A DNA stretch of 64,000 nucleotides from Chitinophaga pollutisoli (GTDB lineage Bacteria > Bacteroidota > Bacteroidia > Chitinophagales > Chitinophagaceae). The translations under genes were made by a program, and so were the position numbers. The stretch lies in the NCBI RefSeq assembly GCF_038396755.1, contig NZ_CP149822.1, positions 2,170,001 through 2,234,000 of the forward strand, read 5' to 3'. The first letter of the stretch is position 1. Each line of letters begins with the position of its first letter. The notes beneath the pieces were generated by a model that was not told the DNA's origin, made no database searches, and saw only the letters and a list, made by a program, of their open reading frames with translations. Of this stretch, positions 18,107-27,757 are shown one piece after another.

Positions 18107-18136
18107 CTTTGTACGGTCTTTCTCAGCCGTACAAAG
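18107..18136. repeat. Perfect 10-bp inverted repeat upstream of the ECF sigma gene
   Basis: CTTTGTACGG (18107-18116) and CCGTACAAAG (18127-18136) separated by 10 bases, immediately before the preferred sigma start codon. It could be an operator or an mRNA leader hairpin. Confidence 0.7.
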
Positions 18137-18338
18137 TATAAAATAATCCGGATTTACTACATTCATCGGCTGTTGGATGCTATGCGCACGAGTGCTGGTA
18201 ATCGCCCTAGATTTTTTATTTAGTTGATCTCACGTCGTTCCCGTGGTATTCCACGCTGTTATGTTACTGGTACGTGAAGTGTGAAACAGGGTGATCCTGA
18301 AGGTGAATTTTTTTTTAAATTTTCCGGGGAAATGCATG

Positions 18339-18372
18339 AAAAAAGGGGCAAACCCTTTACGGGTGCCCCTTT
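18339..18372 (-). terminator. Terminator after the 2-oxoglutarate dehydrogenase operon
   Basis: On the minus strand AAGGGGCA ... TGCCCCTT form a stem with an inner CCC/GGG pairing, followed by six T residues. It lies just past the stop of the E2 gene at 18394. Confidence 0.8.
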
Positions 18373-18393
18373 GCGATATACTATTACGGTAAA

Positions 18394-19962
18394 TTATACT
18401 TTCAGCAGTGCTTTCACGGGATCCTTGCCGAACAGGAGTTGTTCGGGGTTTTCCAGCATGTCTTTCACGCGAACGAGGAAGCTTACGGATTCGCGGCCGT
18501 CGATGATGCGGTGGTCGTAGCTGAGGGCTACGTACATCATGGGGCGGATCACTACCTGTCCGTTTACGGCCATGGGGCGGTCCTGGATCTTGTGCATGCC
18601 AAGGATGGCGGATTGCGGGATGTTGATGATGGGCGTGCTCATGAGGGAGCCGAAAACGCCGCCGTTGGTGATGGTGAAGGTACCGCCGGTCATCTCGTCC
18701 ATGGTGAGTTTGCTGTCACGGGCTTTGGTAGCCAGTTCCACCACTTTCTTCTCGATGTCGGCCATACCGAGGCTTTCGGCGTTGCGGATCACCGGTACCA
18801 CGAGCCCTTTGGGGGCGGATACGGCGATAGAAACGTCGCAATAGTCGTGGTAAATGATTTCTTCCCCGTCGATGTATGCATTCACGGCAGGGAACTCCTG
18901 CAGGGCGAAGCAAACGGCTTTGGTGAAGAAGCTCATGAAACCGAGGTTCACACCGTGTGCGTTCTTGAAGGTTTCTTTGTATTTGGCGCGGATGGCCATG
19001 ATGTTGGTCATGTCCACTTCGTTGAACGTGGTGAGCATGGCCGTGGTGTTCTTGGCTTCCACGAGGCGGCGTGATACGGTTTTGCGGAGGTTGCTCATTT
19101 TCTCGCGACGGTCTGTGCGGGAGAACAGCTCCTTGCCGAGAGCCACACCAGGATTTTCGAGGGCGGCGAGCACGTCGTCTTTCATGATCTTGCCATGGGC
19201 GCCGGAGCCTTTGATGCTGGCGGGGTCCACTTTCTTGTCAGCGATCACGGCGGCGGCAACGGGGCTGGCCTTTACATCCGGGGGGATGGAGGTCACGGGC
19301 GCCTGTTGCGCGGCGGGAGCGGCTTTGGCAGCAGGCGCTGCGGCCTGTGCGGCAGGCTGGGCTTTACCGGCGGGGCGCGCGGCGGATGTATCGATCTGGC
19401 AGGCAACATCGCCGATGTTGAGCGTATCGCCTTCTTTGGCAACGGTTTTCAGCACACCGGCTTCCTCGGCGTTCAGCTCGAAGGTGGCTTTTTCGGATTC
19501 GAGCTCGCAGAGCACTTCATCCCTTTCCACGTAATCGCCGGTTTGTTTCAGCCATTTGATGAGGGTTACTTCACTGATAGATTCTCCCACCGTAGGAACT
19601 TTAATATCAATCGTGCCTTTGTTGGAGGCAGGTGCGGCCGGAGCTGCTTCAGGAGCCGGCGCCGGAGTAGCGGCAGGCGCTTCGGCAGCTGCAGGGGCGG
19701 CTGGCTGTGGGGCGGCATCACCCGCGGCATCGGTATCGATGGTGGCGGCGACGTCGCCGATCTTAACGGTCTCGCCTTCTGCGGCTACGATCTTCAGCAC
19801 GCCGGATTTTTCGGCGGTCAGTTCCAGCGTGGCCTTTTCAGACTCCATTTCACAAAGGATATCGTCCTGGTTCACAAATTCGCCGTTTTTCTTCAGCCAT
19901 TTTGCGATGGTCACTTCGCTGATTGATTCTCCTACCTGAGGTATTTTAACTTCGATGATCAT
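18394..19962 (-). CDS. odhB: 2-oxoglutarate dehydrogenase E2, dihydrolipoyllysine succinyltransferase, with two lipoyl domains
   Basis: A 522-residue E2 core of the TCA-cycle 2-oxoglutarate dehydrogenase complex. Two lipoyl domains are present, with lipoylated lysines predicted at K43 and K158 (each in ESEKAT). They are joined by Ala/Pro-rich linkers (about 80-113 and 195-225). An E3/E1-binding domain follows (about 228-270, [24 protein letters not shown]), then the catalytic acyltransferase domain with H484-x-x-x-D488-G. Two lipoyl domains are more than the single one usual in E2o of proteobacteria. It lies 94 bases downstream of the E1 gene on the same strand, confirming the E2o assignment. 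Confidence 0.93.
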   Translation of the reverse strand: MIIEVKIPQVGESISEVTIAKWLKKNGEFVNQDDILCEMESEKATLELTAEKSGVLKIVAAEGETVKIGDVAATIDTDAAGDAAPQPAAPAAAEAPAATPAPAPEAAPAAPASNKGTIDIKVPTVGESISEVTLIKWLKQTGDYVERDEVLCELESEKATFELNAEEAGVLKTVAKEGDTLNIGDVACQIDTSAARPAGKAQPAAQAAAPAAKAAPAAQQAPVTSIPPDVKASPVAAAVIADKKVDPASIKGSGAHGKIMKDDVLAALENPGVALGKELFSRTDRREKMSNLRKTVSRRLVEAKNTTAMLTTFNEVDMTNIMAIRAKYKETFKNAHGVNLGFMSFFTKAVCFALQEFPAVNAYIDGEEIIYHDYCDVSIAVSAPKGLVVPVIRNAESLGMADIEKKVVELATKARDSKLTMDEMTGGTFTITNGGVFGSLMSTPIINIPQSAILGMHKIQDRPMAVNGQVVIRPMMYVALSYDHRIIDGRESVSFLVRVKDMLENPEQLLFGKDPVKALLKV

Positions 19963-20056
19963 GTGTATAACCCTCCCGTAATGAAACGTTAAAAATGTAT
20001 GGGTAAAATTAAGGGGATTCCGGTTAGCGCGGCGCCCTTTTTATTTTACTTGCTGA

Positions 20057-22803
20057 TTAAATATTAAATGCGGTCTCGATGATTTCCTGTTGCTCCTGGG
20101 CGTGTACTTTGCCATAACCCGTTGCCGTGGCGGCGCTGGGGTTGCGGGAGATGACGCCGTAGTTAAACTGTTTGAGGTTCATTTGCAGGAAACCGGCTGC
20201 GCCCATGTTCAGGGGCTCTTCCTGTACCCAGAACCAGGTGGCGCCCTTGTACTTCGCCTGGATCGCTTCCAGCTGCTGGATAGGCAGCGGGTACAGCTGT
20301 TCGAGGCGGACAACAGCCACGTCCTTGCGGTCTTCTTTCATTTGTTTCTCGCTCAGGTCGAAATACATCTTGCCGGTGCAAAGCAGCACTTTTTTCACCC
20401 GGGCCGGCTCGGTAATGAACGGATCGTCCAGCACTTCCTTGAAACCGCCCTGCGTGAAATCCGCCACGGGGCTGTAACTCCGTACGTGCCGCAGGTTGGC
20501 TTTGGGTGAGAAGTTGATCATCGGTTTACGGAACGGCAAGGCCAGCTGGCGGCGCAGCGCATGGAAGAAGCTGGCCGAAGTGGTGCAGTTGGTGATGAAG
20601 ATGTTGTATTCGGCGCATTGCTGCAGGAATCGCTCCAGGCGGGCGCTCGAGTGCTCGGGGCCCTGCCCTTCGTACCCATGCGGCAACAGCATTACCAGCC
20701 CGCTCTGCTTCTGCCATTTGGTTTCGGCGGAAGTGATGAACTGGTCGATCAGCGTTTGCGCGCCGTTCATGAAATCGCCGAACTGCGCTTCCCAGATGGT
20801 CAGGGAATCGGGGTTGGCGATGGAATATCCATATTCGAAGCCCAGCACGGCGAACTCGCTCAGCAGGGAATTGTAAATGCGGAATTTGCCCTGGTTATCG
20901 CCGATGCGGCTCAGGCGGCTGTATTCTTCGTCGGTTTCCTCGCTGCGGAGCACGGCGTGGCGGTGGGAGAAAGTTCCGCGCTTCACGTCCTGTCCGCTGA
21001 GGCGCACGTCTTTACCGGCGCTGAGGATGCTCGCATAGGCCAGCAATTCGCCCGACGACCAGTCGAGCAGCCCCTGTTCCGCGAACAGTTTCTGTTTGTC
21101 GGTCAGCAGCTTGCCGATTTTGCGGAGTTGTTTGAAGCCATCGGGGATCGCCATGATATCGGCGAAGAGTTTTTCCAGTTCGGCTTTGGTGATGGCGGTA
21201 TCCGGGGATTTGATGAAATCCTCGGGGCTGGATTTGCGCAGTTCCTGCCATTTCAGTTCCGGTTGCTGGTACTTGTAAGGCAGGGGGTGCTGTTTTACAT
21301 TATCGAGGCGCTCCTGGAGGTCTTTCCAGAATGCTTTTTCCATTTCCTGCGCGATGGCGGCGTCCACGTCGCCGTTGGCGATGAGTTCTTTGGAATAGAT
21401 TTCGCGCGGGTTGGGGTGTTTTTCGATGGCTTCGTAGAGCTTGGGCTGGGTGAACTTGGGATCGTCGCCCTCGTTGTGCCCGTGCTTACGGTAGCACACC
21501 ATATCGATATAAATGTCGGAATTGAATTCCTGGCGGTATCGGGTGGCGATTTCGGCTACTTTCACGGTGGCTTCCACATCGTCGCCGTTTACGTGGAATA
21601 CGGGGGCCTGAACGATGGAGGCTACGCTGGTGCAGTAGTCGGAAGAGCGTGCGTCTTCAAAATCGGTGGTGAAGCCGATCTGGTTGTTGATAACGAAGTG
21701 CATGGTGCCGCCGGTGTAGTACCCGCGGAGCTTGCTCATCTGCGCCACTTCGTATACCACGCCCTGTCCTGCAATGGCGGCGTCGCCATGGAGGAGGATG
21801 GGGAGGATCTGGTCGTAGTCGCTGTTATAGATGACATCGGCCTTGGAGCGGGCGAAGCCTACCACCACGGGGTCTACCACTTCGAGGTGGGAGGGGTTGG
21901 GGGTCAGCTGCACGTTCACTTCCTTGCCGGCCGGCGTTTGTATGGATGCGCGGAATCCGAGGTGGTATTTAACGTCTCCCGATCCCATGGTGGTGTCGGG
22001 TACGGCGGTGCCTTCGAATTCGGAGAATATCTGTTCGTAAGTTTTGCCGAGGATGTTGGCGAGCACGTTAAGGCGGCCGCGGTGGGCCATGCCGATCACG
22101 GCTTCCTTCACACCGTATTCCGCGGCGGTGTTGATCATGGCGTCGAGTGCGGGGATGGTGGTTTCGCCGCCTTCGAGGGAGAAGCGTTTCTGGCCGATGT
22201 ACTTGGTATGCAGGAATTGCTCGAACATCACGCCCTGGTTCAGTTTCGTGAGCACGCGCTTCTTCTGACCGGCTGCGAGGGGCTTGCGGAGGGTGGTTTC
22301 CATTTCACGCTGCAGCCATTCGATTTTCTTCAGGTCGTTGATATAGGTGAACTCGATGCCTACTTTGCCGGCATAGATTTCTTTTACATGCTGAAGGATC
22401 TTTTCGAGGGGGCTCTGCCGATGCCTACGATCTGACCGGCATAGAATTCGGATTTCAGGTCGGCGTCGGTAAGGCCGAAATGTGCGAGGTCGAGGTTGGC
22501 CTGGCGGTCTTTTCTTTCCCGGATGGGATTTGTTTTGGCGATGAGATGGCCTTTTTTACGGTAGGCCTGGATCAGGCGGTAAACGGCCAGTTCTTTGGTC
22601 AGCTGTTCGTTCGAAACTCCCAGAGCGGTGGTGCCGGTGGCTGCGGCGCCTGCTTTCCCGTTTGCGTTGCTCACTGCAAAGTCGAATCCTTCAAAAAATT
22701 TGATCCACTCCGGGTCTACCGAAGCCGGATCTTCGCGGTACGCGTTGTACAGCGATTCTATGTACGCCGGGTGCGAGTTGGTGACAAACGAAAAGTCCTT
22801 CAT
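20057..22803 (-). CDS. sucA: 2-oxoglutarate dehydrogenase E1 component, interrupted by a one-base frameshift
   Basis: Thiamine-diphosphate-dependent E1 of the 2-oxoglutarate dehydrogenase complex. As read, two frames cover it: residues 1-139 from 22803 to about 22410, and the remaining 748+ residues ending at 20057. Joined with one extra base in the run of five G at 22408-22412 (plus strand) the protein is 915 residues, the normal length, and the junction reads smoothly (IGRAPLEKILQHVKEIYAGK). The N-terminal motif ESLYNAYREDPASVDPEW, GMAHRGRLNVLANILGK and GDVKYHLGF are E1o hallmarks. Start of an operon with odhB. The frameshift could be a sequencing error, a true mutation or programmed slippage; error is the most likely because two other genes here show the same pattern. 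Confidence 0.88.
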
Positions 22804-23020
22804 TTACAACGAATTTAAGCTTGGTCTTTAATTCTGCTTTAACCTATAACAATAAAAATGAGTTACGGGATTGCAAATATCGCTAAAGATTTGGGATTTT
22901 ATGGGCTTTTTACCGGATTTACAGGGTGAAAACAGTGGATGGGATTTCACTTTTTTTAACATCTTTGCAGGACGAAGGACAAGGAAACCCGGCGTAATTT
23001 CGGAAATCCTGAGTTTTATT

Positions 23021-23051
23021 TTTGTTTATCCAAAGATAAAACATACCTTTG
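23021..23051 (+). promoter_or_regulatory. Full Bacteroidota-type promoter of rpsT
   Basis: TTTG at 23021-23024 and TACCTTTG at 23044-23051, separated by 19 bases: the canonical -33/-7 arrangement. The rpsT ATG follows 25 bases after the -7 box. This is the best complete promoter in the window. The rest of the 273-bp gap back to the sucA start shows nothing recognisable. Confidence 0.85.
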
Positions 23052-23076
23052 CCGTCCGAAACTTGAAATTTATACA

Positions 23077-23331
23077 ATGGCAAACCATAAAGCAACGAAA
23101 AAAGACGTACGTCAGAGCAGAAAGCGTAATGAGCGTAACCGTTACTACGGCAAAACGACCCGCAATGCCATACGGGATCTGAAGAAACTGACCGACAAAG
23201 CTGCTGCTTCCGAAAATCTTCCGGAAGTGATCTCCATGATCGACAAACTGGCTAAACGTAACGTTATCCACAAGAACAAAGCAGCCAACCTGAAAAGCAA
23301 GCTCGCCTCTAAGGTGAACGCGCTCGCTTAA
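23077..23331 (+). CDS. rpsT: 30S ribosomal protein S20
   Basis: An 84-residue, very basic, helical protein with the S20 opening [21 protein letters not shown] and the conserved tail [20 protein letters not shown]. It binds 16S rRNA early in 30S assembly. Length is typical. It stands alone, with a strong promoter upstream and a hairpin terminator just downstream. Confidence 0.97.
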   Translation: MANHKATKKDVRQSRKRNERNRYYGKTTRNAIRDLKKLTDKAAASENLPEVISMIDKLAKRNVIHKNKAANLKSKLASKVNALA

Positions 23332-23357
23332 TTATCAGGCCGTTACAATATTATTTC

Positions 23358-23391
23358 AGCTCTTCCCTGCAATACGGGAAGGGCTTTTTTC
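23358..23391 (+). terminator. rpsT terminator
   Basis: AGCTCTTCCC / GGGAAGGGCT stem with one G-T pair (23358-23367 and 23376-23385), an eight-base loop, and a run of six T. Confidence 0.85.
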
Positions 23392-23716
23392 ATTTCCGAT
23401 CGGCGGCACTGTGGAACAGTATCCCCCAGGCCTCCTGCCATCAGCATCCCACCTGCTATAGCATACTATGGCTAACTGAAGGGTTACTGAAGGGTTACTG
23501 TAGGATAATCCTATATCAAATGTATATCCTGACCAGTAGAACCCGCTCAGCAATCCTGCATTTTCCCTTCTTTATCAATACTTTATGTAAGCTTTAACCA
23601 AGCTTTACCCTTACATTTACCCTACTATCACCTTATCCACGACCGAATTGCAGCTACCTCCCATCGCCCTATTCCCGTATATTTACACCACCTTTCAACA
23701 ACCAAACGCTTAACCA
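23392..23716. other. Intergenic region between rpsT and the M14 peptidase gene
   Basis: 325 bases without an open frame that looks coding. It holds a tandem pair of the 11-mer TGAAGGGTTAC at 23477-23498 and an AT-rich stretch before the next gene (TATATTTA at about 23679, one mismatch to a -7 box). No RNA gene recognised. Confidence 0.5.
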
Positions 23717-25473
23717 TTGATTCTCAACAAACTAAACCGGATCTGGCGCCCCCTCGCGCTGGCGGCCCTCTTGTCAGCCACCACCCAAACAGCTGAGGCC
23801 CAGGATCTTACCACGAAGTACGAACGCACCGGGGCACGCGAAACCGTCACCTACGCCGAATGCATCCGCTACTGGAAGATGCTCGTCCACCGGTTCCCGC
23901 AACTCCATATCCGGGAAATCGGAGCCACCGATGCAGGGTTCCCCCTCCACCTCGTCACCCTTTCCCCCGACCGCGACTTCGATTATGCCAGCCTCCGCCG
24001 CAAAAACCGCCGGATCATCCTCATCAACAACGGCATTCACCCCGGCGAGCCCGACGGCATAGACGCCACTATGATGCTCGTCCGCGACCTCTGCCTGGGC
24101 AAAAAGAAGCTCCCGGCCAACGTTACCCTCGCCATCATCCCCATTTACAACATCGGCGGCGCACTCAACCGCACGGAATATTACCGGGTCGACCAGAACG
24201 GCCCCGATGCCTTCGGCTCCCGCGGCAACGCCCAAAACCTGGACCTGAACCGCGATTTCATCAAAGCGGATTCCCGCAACGCCCGGACTTTCCATCAAAT
24301 CTACCACCTCACCGACCCCGATGTATTTGTGGACAACCATGTGAGCAACGGCGCTGATTATCAACACATCATGACCTTGCTCTCCACCCAGTACGGCAAG
24401 CTCGGCGGCCCCATGGGCGCCTACCTGCACGATACTTTCGAACCGGCGCTGTATAAGATGATGCAGGAGAAAGGGTACGACCTGCTCCCCTACGTCAACC
24501 ACTTCGGGCCGACGCCTGACAGCGGGTGGACCGCCTTCGCCGACGGTCCCCGGTATTCCAGCGGGTATACAACGCTTTTCCACACCTTCGGCTTCGTACC
24601 CGAGACACACATGTTGAAGCCCTACAAACAACGCGTGGAGGCCACGTATGCCCTCATGGAATGTTTCATCCGGTTCACGTCGGACAACAGCGCCCGTATC
24701 CGGGACCTGCGGGAGGCGACTAAAGTGGCGGTCAAAACGCAGGAGCGGTTCCCCCTGAGCTGGGAACCCGATACGAATAAGCCGCAATGGTATACTTTCA
24801 AGGGGTTCGAAGCGGGTTACAAGCCCAGCGAAGTGTCGGGTTTGCCGAGGCTTTTTTACGACAGGACGAAGCCTTATGAGAAAAAGATCCGGATATTCAA
24901 TCACTTTGAGCCGGGTAATTTTGTGACGAAGCCGGAGGCCTATGTCATTCCGCAGGGTTGGTGGGCAGTAATTGAGTTGCTGCAGGGCAACAAAGTGCAC
25001 ATGCGGCGGCTGGAGCGGGATACCACGATCGAAGTGGAGACGTATACGATCCGGGATTTCAGGACATCGCCCACGCCTTACGAGAAACATTACCTGCATT
25101 CCGGGGTGAAGACGAGCGTTTCGATGCAAAAAATCGCGTTCCGTAAAGGGGATTATTATATTCCTATGAACCAGGCGGCCAACCGGTATTTGGTAGAGAC
25201 GCTGGAACCGGGGGCGCGGATTCTTTCCTCGCCTGGAATTTCTTTGACGCGGTGCTGGGTCAGAAAGAAGGGTATTCATCTTATGTTTTCGAAGATACGG
25301 CGGGGGAATTCCTGCGCGCGCATCCCGAGGTGCGGGAGGCATTGGAGGCTCGTCGCGCCAGCGATACCACCTTTGCCAAGAGTGGCTCCGCACAGTTGAA
25401 TTTCGTCTACCGCCAATCGCCGTGGAACGAACCGGGATATATGCGGTACCCGGTTTTCAGAGTGATGAAGTGA
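23717..25473 (+). CDS. M14 family zinc carboxypeptidase, exported; C-terminus displaced by a one-base frameshift
   Basis: An exported metallo-carboxypeptidase. The first zinc-site motif HPGEPDG is in NNGIHPGEPDGIDATMM (about residues 109-125) and the third ligand is in FVDNHVSNGADY; the catalytic glutamate is probably in GFVPETHML. The best start is TTG at 23717, giving a signal peptide that ends ALAALLSATTQTAEAQ; no in-frame ATG precedes the mature domain. The frame breaks near 25210-25214. Adding one G to that run of five restores LEPGGADSFLAWNFFDAVL and continues to the stop at 25473 (585 residues). Without it the last 60 residues are nonsense. Substrate specificity cannot be assigned. Confidence 0.82.
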
Positions 25474-25500
25474 TCGAATAATTAATTGTTTCTTGTTTGC

Positions 25501-25531
25501 AGCGCCTCTTCACAGGGGCGCTGTTCTATTT
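25501..25531 (+). terminator. Terminator after the M14 peptidase gene
   Basis: AGCGCC(TCT) / (AGG)GGCGCT stem of nine pairs with one G-T, four-base loop, followed by a T-rich tail. Confidence 0.6.
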
Positions 25532-25654
25532 TGTCGCATAGTGAGAATCGTAGAAAATAATTTCCAGGAAAAATGATGAAAGTATGTGCGGAAAAATTTT
25601 TCAATTCAGAAAAAAAATATAATTGCCGTATTGATAACAACAAAAAATTGATGA

Positions 25655-26530
25655 ATGACAGAGCAACAAACACAAACTGTGTTAGCAACGATCACATCGC
25701 TGGAACAACAATCACAGGCAATCCTTACTGCCGTTTCAGTACAGGGACAACTTCTGATAAAGGTTGCTGACGAGGTAACTTCACAAGGAAAACAATTGAA
25801 GATAGTTTCCGAAAAGGTTACTTCACAGGGCAAGCAATTGCAGAAGCTTACTGACGAAGTAACTTCACAGGGCAAGCAATTGCAGAAGGTTTCTGACGAA
25901 GTAACTTCACAGGGCAAGCAATTGCAGAAGGTTACCGACGAAGTAACTTCACAGGGCAAGCAATTGCAGAAGGTTACCGACGAAGTAACTTCACAGGGCA
26001 AGCAATTGCAGAAGGTTTCTGACGAAGTAACTTCACAGGGCAAGCAACTGCAGAAGGTTTCTGACGAAGTAACTTCACAGGGCAAGCAACTGCAGAAGGT
26101 TTCTGACGAAGTAACTTCACAGGGCAAGCAACTGCAGAAGGTTTCTGACGAAGTAACTTCACAGGGCAAGCAACTGCAGAAGGTTTCTGACGAAGTAACT
26201 TCACAGGGCAAGCAACTGCAGAAGGTTTCTGACGAAGTAACTTCACAGGGCAAGCAACTGCAGAAGGTTTCTATCGAAGTAACCGCGCAAGGGATGCAAT
26301 TACATAACCTTACTTCAGTGGTTAAGATTTTGGGAGCTCAAACCGCGGATAAACTCGATTATCTGGACAATCGCATCGATGCATTGGAAAAAAGGGTTGA
26401 CAAAAAGTTTGACAAAATCGATGCGAATTTCGTACAGTTGAATCAGCGATTCGACTCCATCGATTCACGGTTCAACCAACAAAACGCTGAAATCGAATCA
26501 CATCTCGGAATCAAATTAGGTACGCTTTAA
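25655..26530 (+). CDS. Tandem-repeat coiled-coil protein of unknown function
   Basis: A 291-residue protein made mostly of a 14-residue repeat (consensus DEVTSQGKQLQKVS), 13 copies over residues 39-220. Val3, Leu10 and Val13 of each repeat fall at coiled-coil a/d positions over two heptads, with a polar Gln at every other d position, so a long rod is likely. The C-terminal 71 residues (DKLDYLDNRIDALEKRVDKKFDKID...) are also heptad-like and strongly charged. No signal peptide or membrane segment, so it is probably cytoplasmic. The gene and its flanks are visibly more AT-rich than neighbours, a possible sign of transfer. It is monocistronic, bounded by terminators. I do not recognise a family and assign no function. 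Confidence 0.75.
   Translation: MTEQQTQTVLATITSLEQQSQAILTAVSVQGQLLIKVADEVTSQGKQLKIVSEKVTSQGKQLQKLTDEVTSQGKQLQKVSDEVTSQGKQLQKVTDEVTSQGKQLQKVTDEVTSQGKQLQKVSDEVTSQGKQLQKVSDEVTSQGKQLQKVSDEVTSQGKQLQKVSDEVTSQGKQLQKVSDEVTSQGKQLQKVSDEVTSQGKQLQKVSIEVTAQGMQLHNLTSVVKILGAQTADKLDYLDNRIDALEKRVDKKFDKIDANFVQLNQRFDSIDSRFNQQNAEIESHLGIKLGTL
25769..26314 (+). repeat. 42-bp in-frame minisatellite, 13 copies
   Basis: Thirteen 42-base units; units 3-12 are almost identical at the nucleotide level, including silent positions, with changes mostly KVS/KVT and CAATTG/CAACTG. The first two and the last unit are diverged. This indicates recent expansion and probable copy-number variation between strains. The period is a multiple of three, so copy changes keep the frame. 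Confidence 0.95.
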
Positions 26531-26589
26531 ATATCCCTGCCTATACCCCAGTTTGTTTGCTGCATGTTCATATACACCATATTGTAAAG

Positions 26590-26619
26590 AAAGCCGCTCC
26601 TTCACGGATGCGGCTTTTT
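26590..26619 (+). terminator. Terminator after the repeat protein gene
   Basis: AAAGCCGC / GCGGCTTT (26590-26597 and 26610-26617) with an inner TCC/GGA pairing and a T-run. The complement also offers a T-run from the AAA side, so it may serve the convergent biosynthetic operon as well. Confidence 0.8.
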
Positions 26620-26743
26620 CATGTAATTCTCTCAGGCTCCTGGCGGTTTACCGACATTACTCGCGGTTCCCCCCGTATTCACCGGAACAGGCATTTACTG
26701 GACCCGTTTCGGAGAACATAGCCGTAAAAAAAGAAGACAAAAA

Positions 26744-27757
26744 TTAATGCTGTTTCAGGAGGATGAACGTATGTTGTTCTCCGTAGAAATGATTGTACAG
26801 GAGGGCTGTTTTGTGGCGCCCGGAAAGTAATTCCTGCGTGGCGGTCCACATCCCGAATGCCGCTGCGGTATCGTATTCCCCGCAAAATTGCTTGAAGTGT
26901 ACCTTCGCAATGGAAGCCGGCAGTGATCCTTCGGCGATATCATAAAAATGATCGAATCGCACATCACCGCTGCGGCCGCTTACGAACAAATCTATGGCTT
27001 CGCTTTCAACACCATGCTTTACGAGGAATTGTGTGAGGCTCTCCGTTACCTGCGCTGCATCCGGCTTATAAAGCATCTGCATCCCTTTCAGCTCAACTGC
27101 CGCCGGGTTTGTTCCGATCAGGAAGAACGTTGCGCCCTCCCCGGCAATGGCGCCCGGCGTACCGGACGCGAGCATCTCCGCTGGCTGGGTGAGCACGGAC
27201 TTCCAGTAACCGATGCGGCTTTTGATGAAGAAATGCTCGATGGTCATTTCATCGAAACCACCCGTCAGCACGCTTTCCGCACCTTCCTGAATTTGCAGCA
27301 GCGAGTCGAGCAGGGCGTGTTCGAAGGAGAAGCCGCGGTGTACAAAAGTATTGTTGTAATCTGTGCATTGCTGTTGCAGGGCAATCAGTCCGTTCACGGA
27401 ATTGTAGGTCGACTGGATAAACGGCGTGGGGTTGAGGGCCGTTTCTTCATACGTGCGGATATCGTGAAGGAACTTCTCTGTGTCTTGCAGGCTGCCGCGA
27501 CCCGTACCGGTGATGATGGCGCCGGGAACAGGGGAATTGGCATTGCGCAGGCACTGAAGTGCTGTGGTGAGCCCCATTTTCAGCAAGCGGCTCATACGGC
27601 GCAGGCTGTTAGGCGGAATGAATCCGGCATATCCCGGCTCCTGCACGCGCAGGAGGTTGCGCTCGGTGAGCGGCAGGAATTGCGGCTCATAACTTCCTTC
27701 AAAGCTCTGTTGCGGGGATATCGCCGCGCTGGCCTGTATGTAGCACTTAATTTCCAT
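26744..27757 (-). CDS. Ketosynthase-like chain length factor lacking the active-site cysteine
   Basis: A 337-residue protein with the thiolase-fold features of beta-ketoacyl synthases (AIITGTGRGSLQDTEKFL, LTGGFDEMT, FGMWTATQELLSG). At the position of the catalytic cysteine it has STYNSVNG (about residues 116-123), so it cannot carry out the standard condensation. It fits the chain-length-factor type (Ketoacyl-synt_2) that pairs with an active ketosynthase. Its start overlaps the stop of the complete ketosynthase gene by 11 bases, which supports a heterodimer. Last gene of the dar-type cluster. The pair probably builds or extends the acyl chain on the neighbouring acyl carrier protein. Confidence 0.78.
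   Translation of the reverse strand: MEIKCYIQASAAISPQQSFEGSYEPQFLPLTERNLLRVQEPGYAGFIPPNSLRRMSRLLKMGLTTALQCLRNANSPVPGAIITGTGRGSLQDTEKFLHDIRTYEETALNPTPFIQSTYNSVNGLIALQQQCTDYNNTFVHRGFSFEHALLDSLLQIQEGAESVLTGGFDEMTIEHFFIKSRIGYWKSVLTQPAEMLASGTPGAIAGEGATFFLIGTNPAAVELKGMQMLYKPDAAQVTESLTQFLVKHGVESEAIDLFVSGRSGDVRFDHFYDIAEGSLPASIAKVHFKQFCGEYDTAAAFGMWTATQELLSGRHKTALLYNHFYGEQHTFILLKQH

Noticed and set aside
20561..22435. A 624-codon plus-strand frame opposite sucA
   Set aside because: Antisense shadow; the minus strand reads as clear 2-oxoglutarate dehydrogenase E1.
22951..22975. AACATCTTTG on the plus strand upstream of rpsT as a second promoter
   Set aside because: It does not fit TAnnTTTG, and the complete -33/-7 promoter at 23021-23051 explains rpsT better.
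25606..26253. A 215-codon antisense frame with PCEVTSSETFCSCL repeats
   Set aside because: It is the complement of the in-frame 42-bp minisatellite; the plus-strand frame has the true start, coiled-coil pattern and diverged ends.
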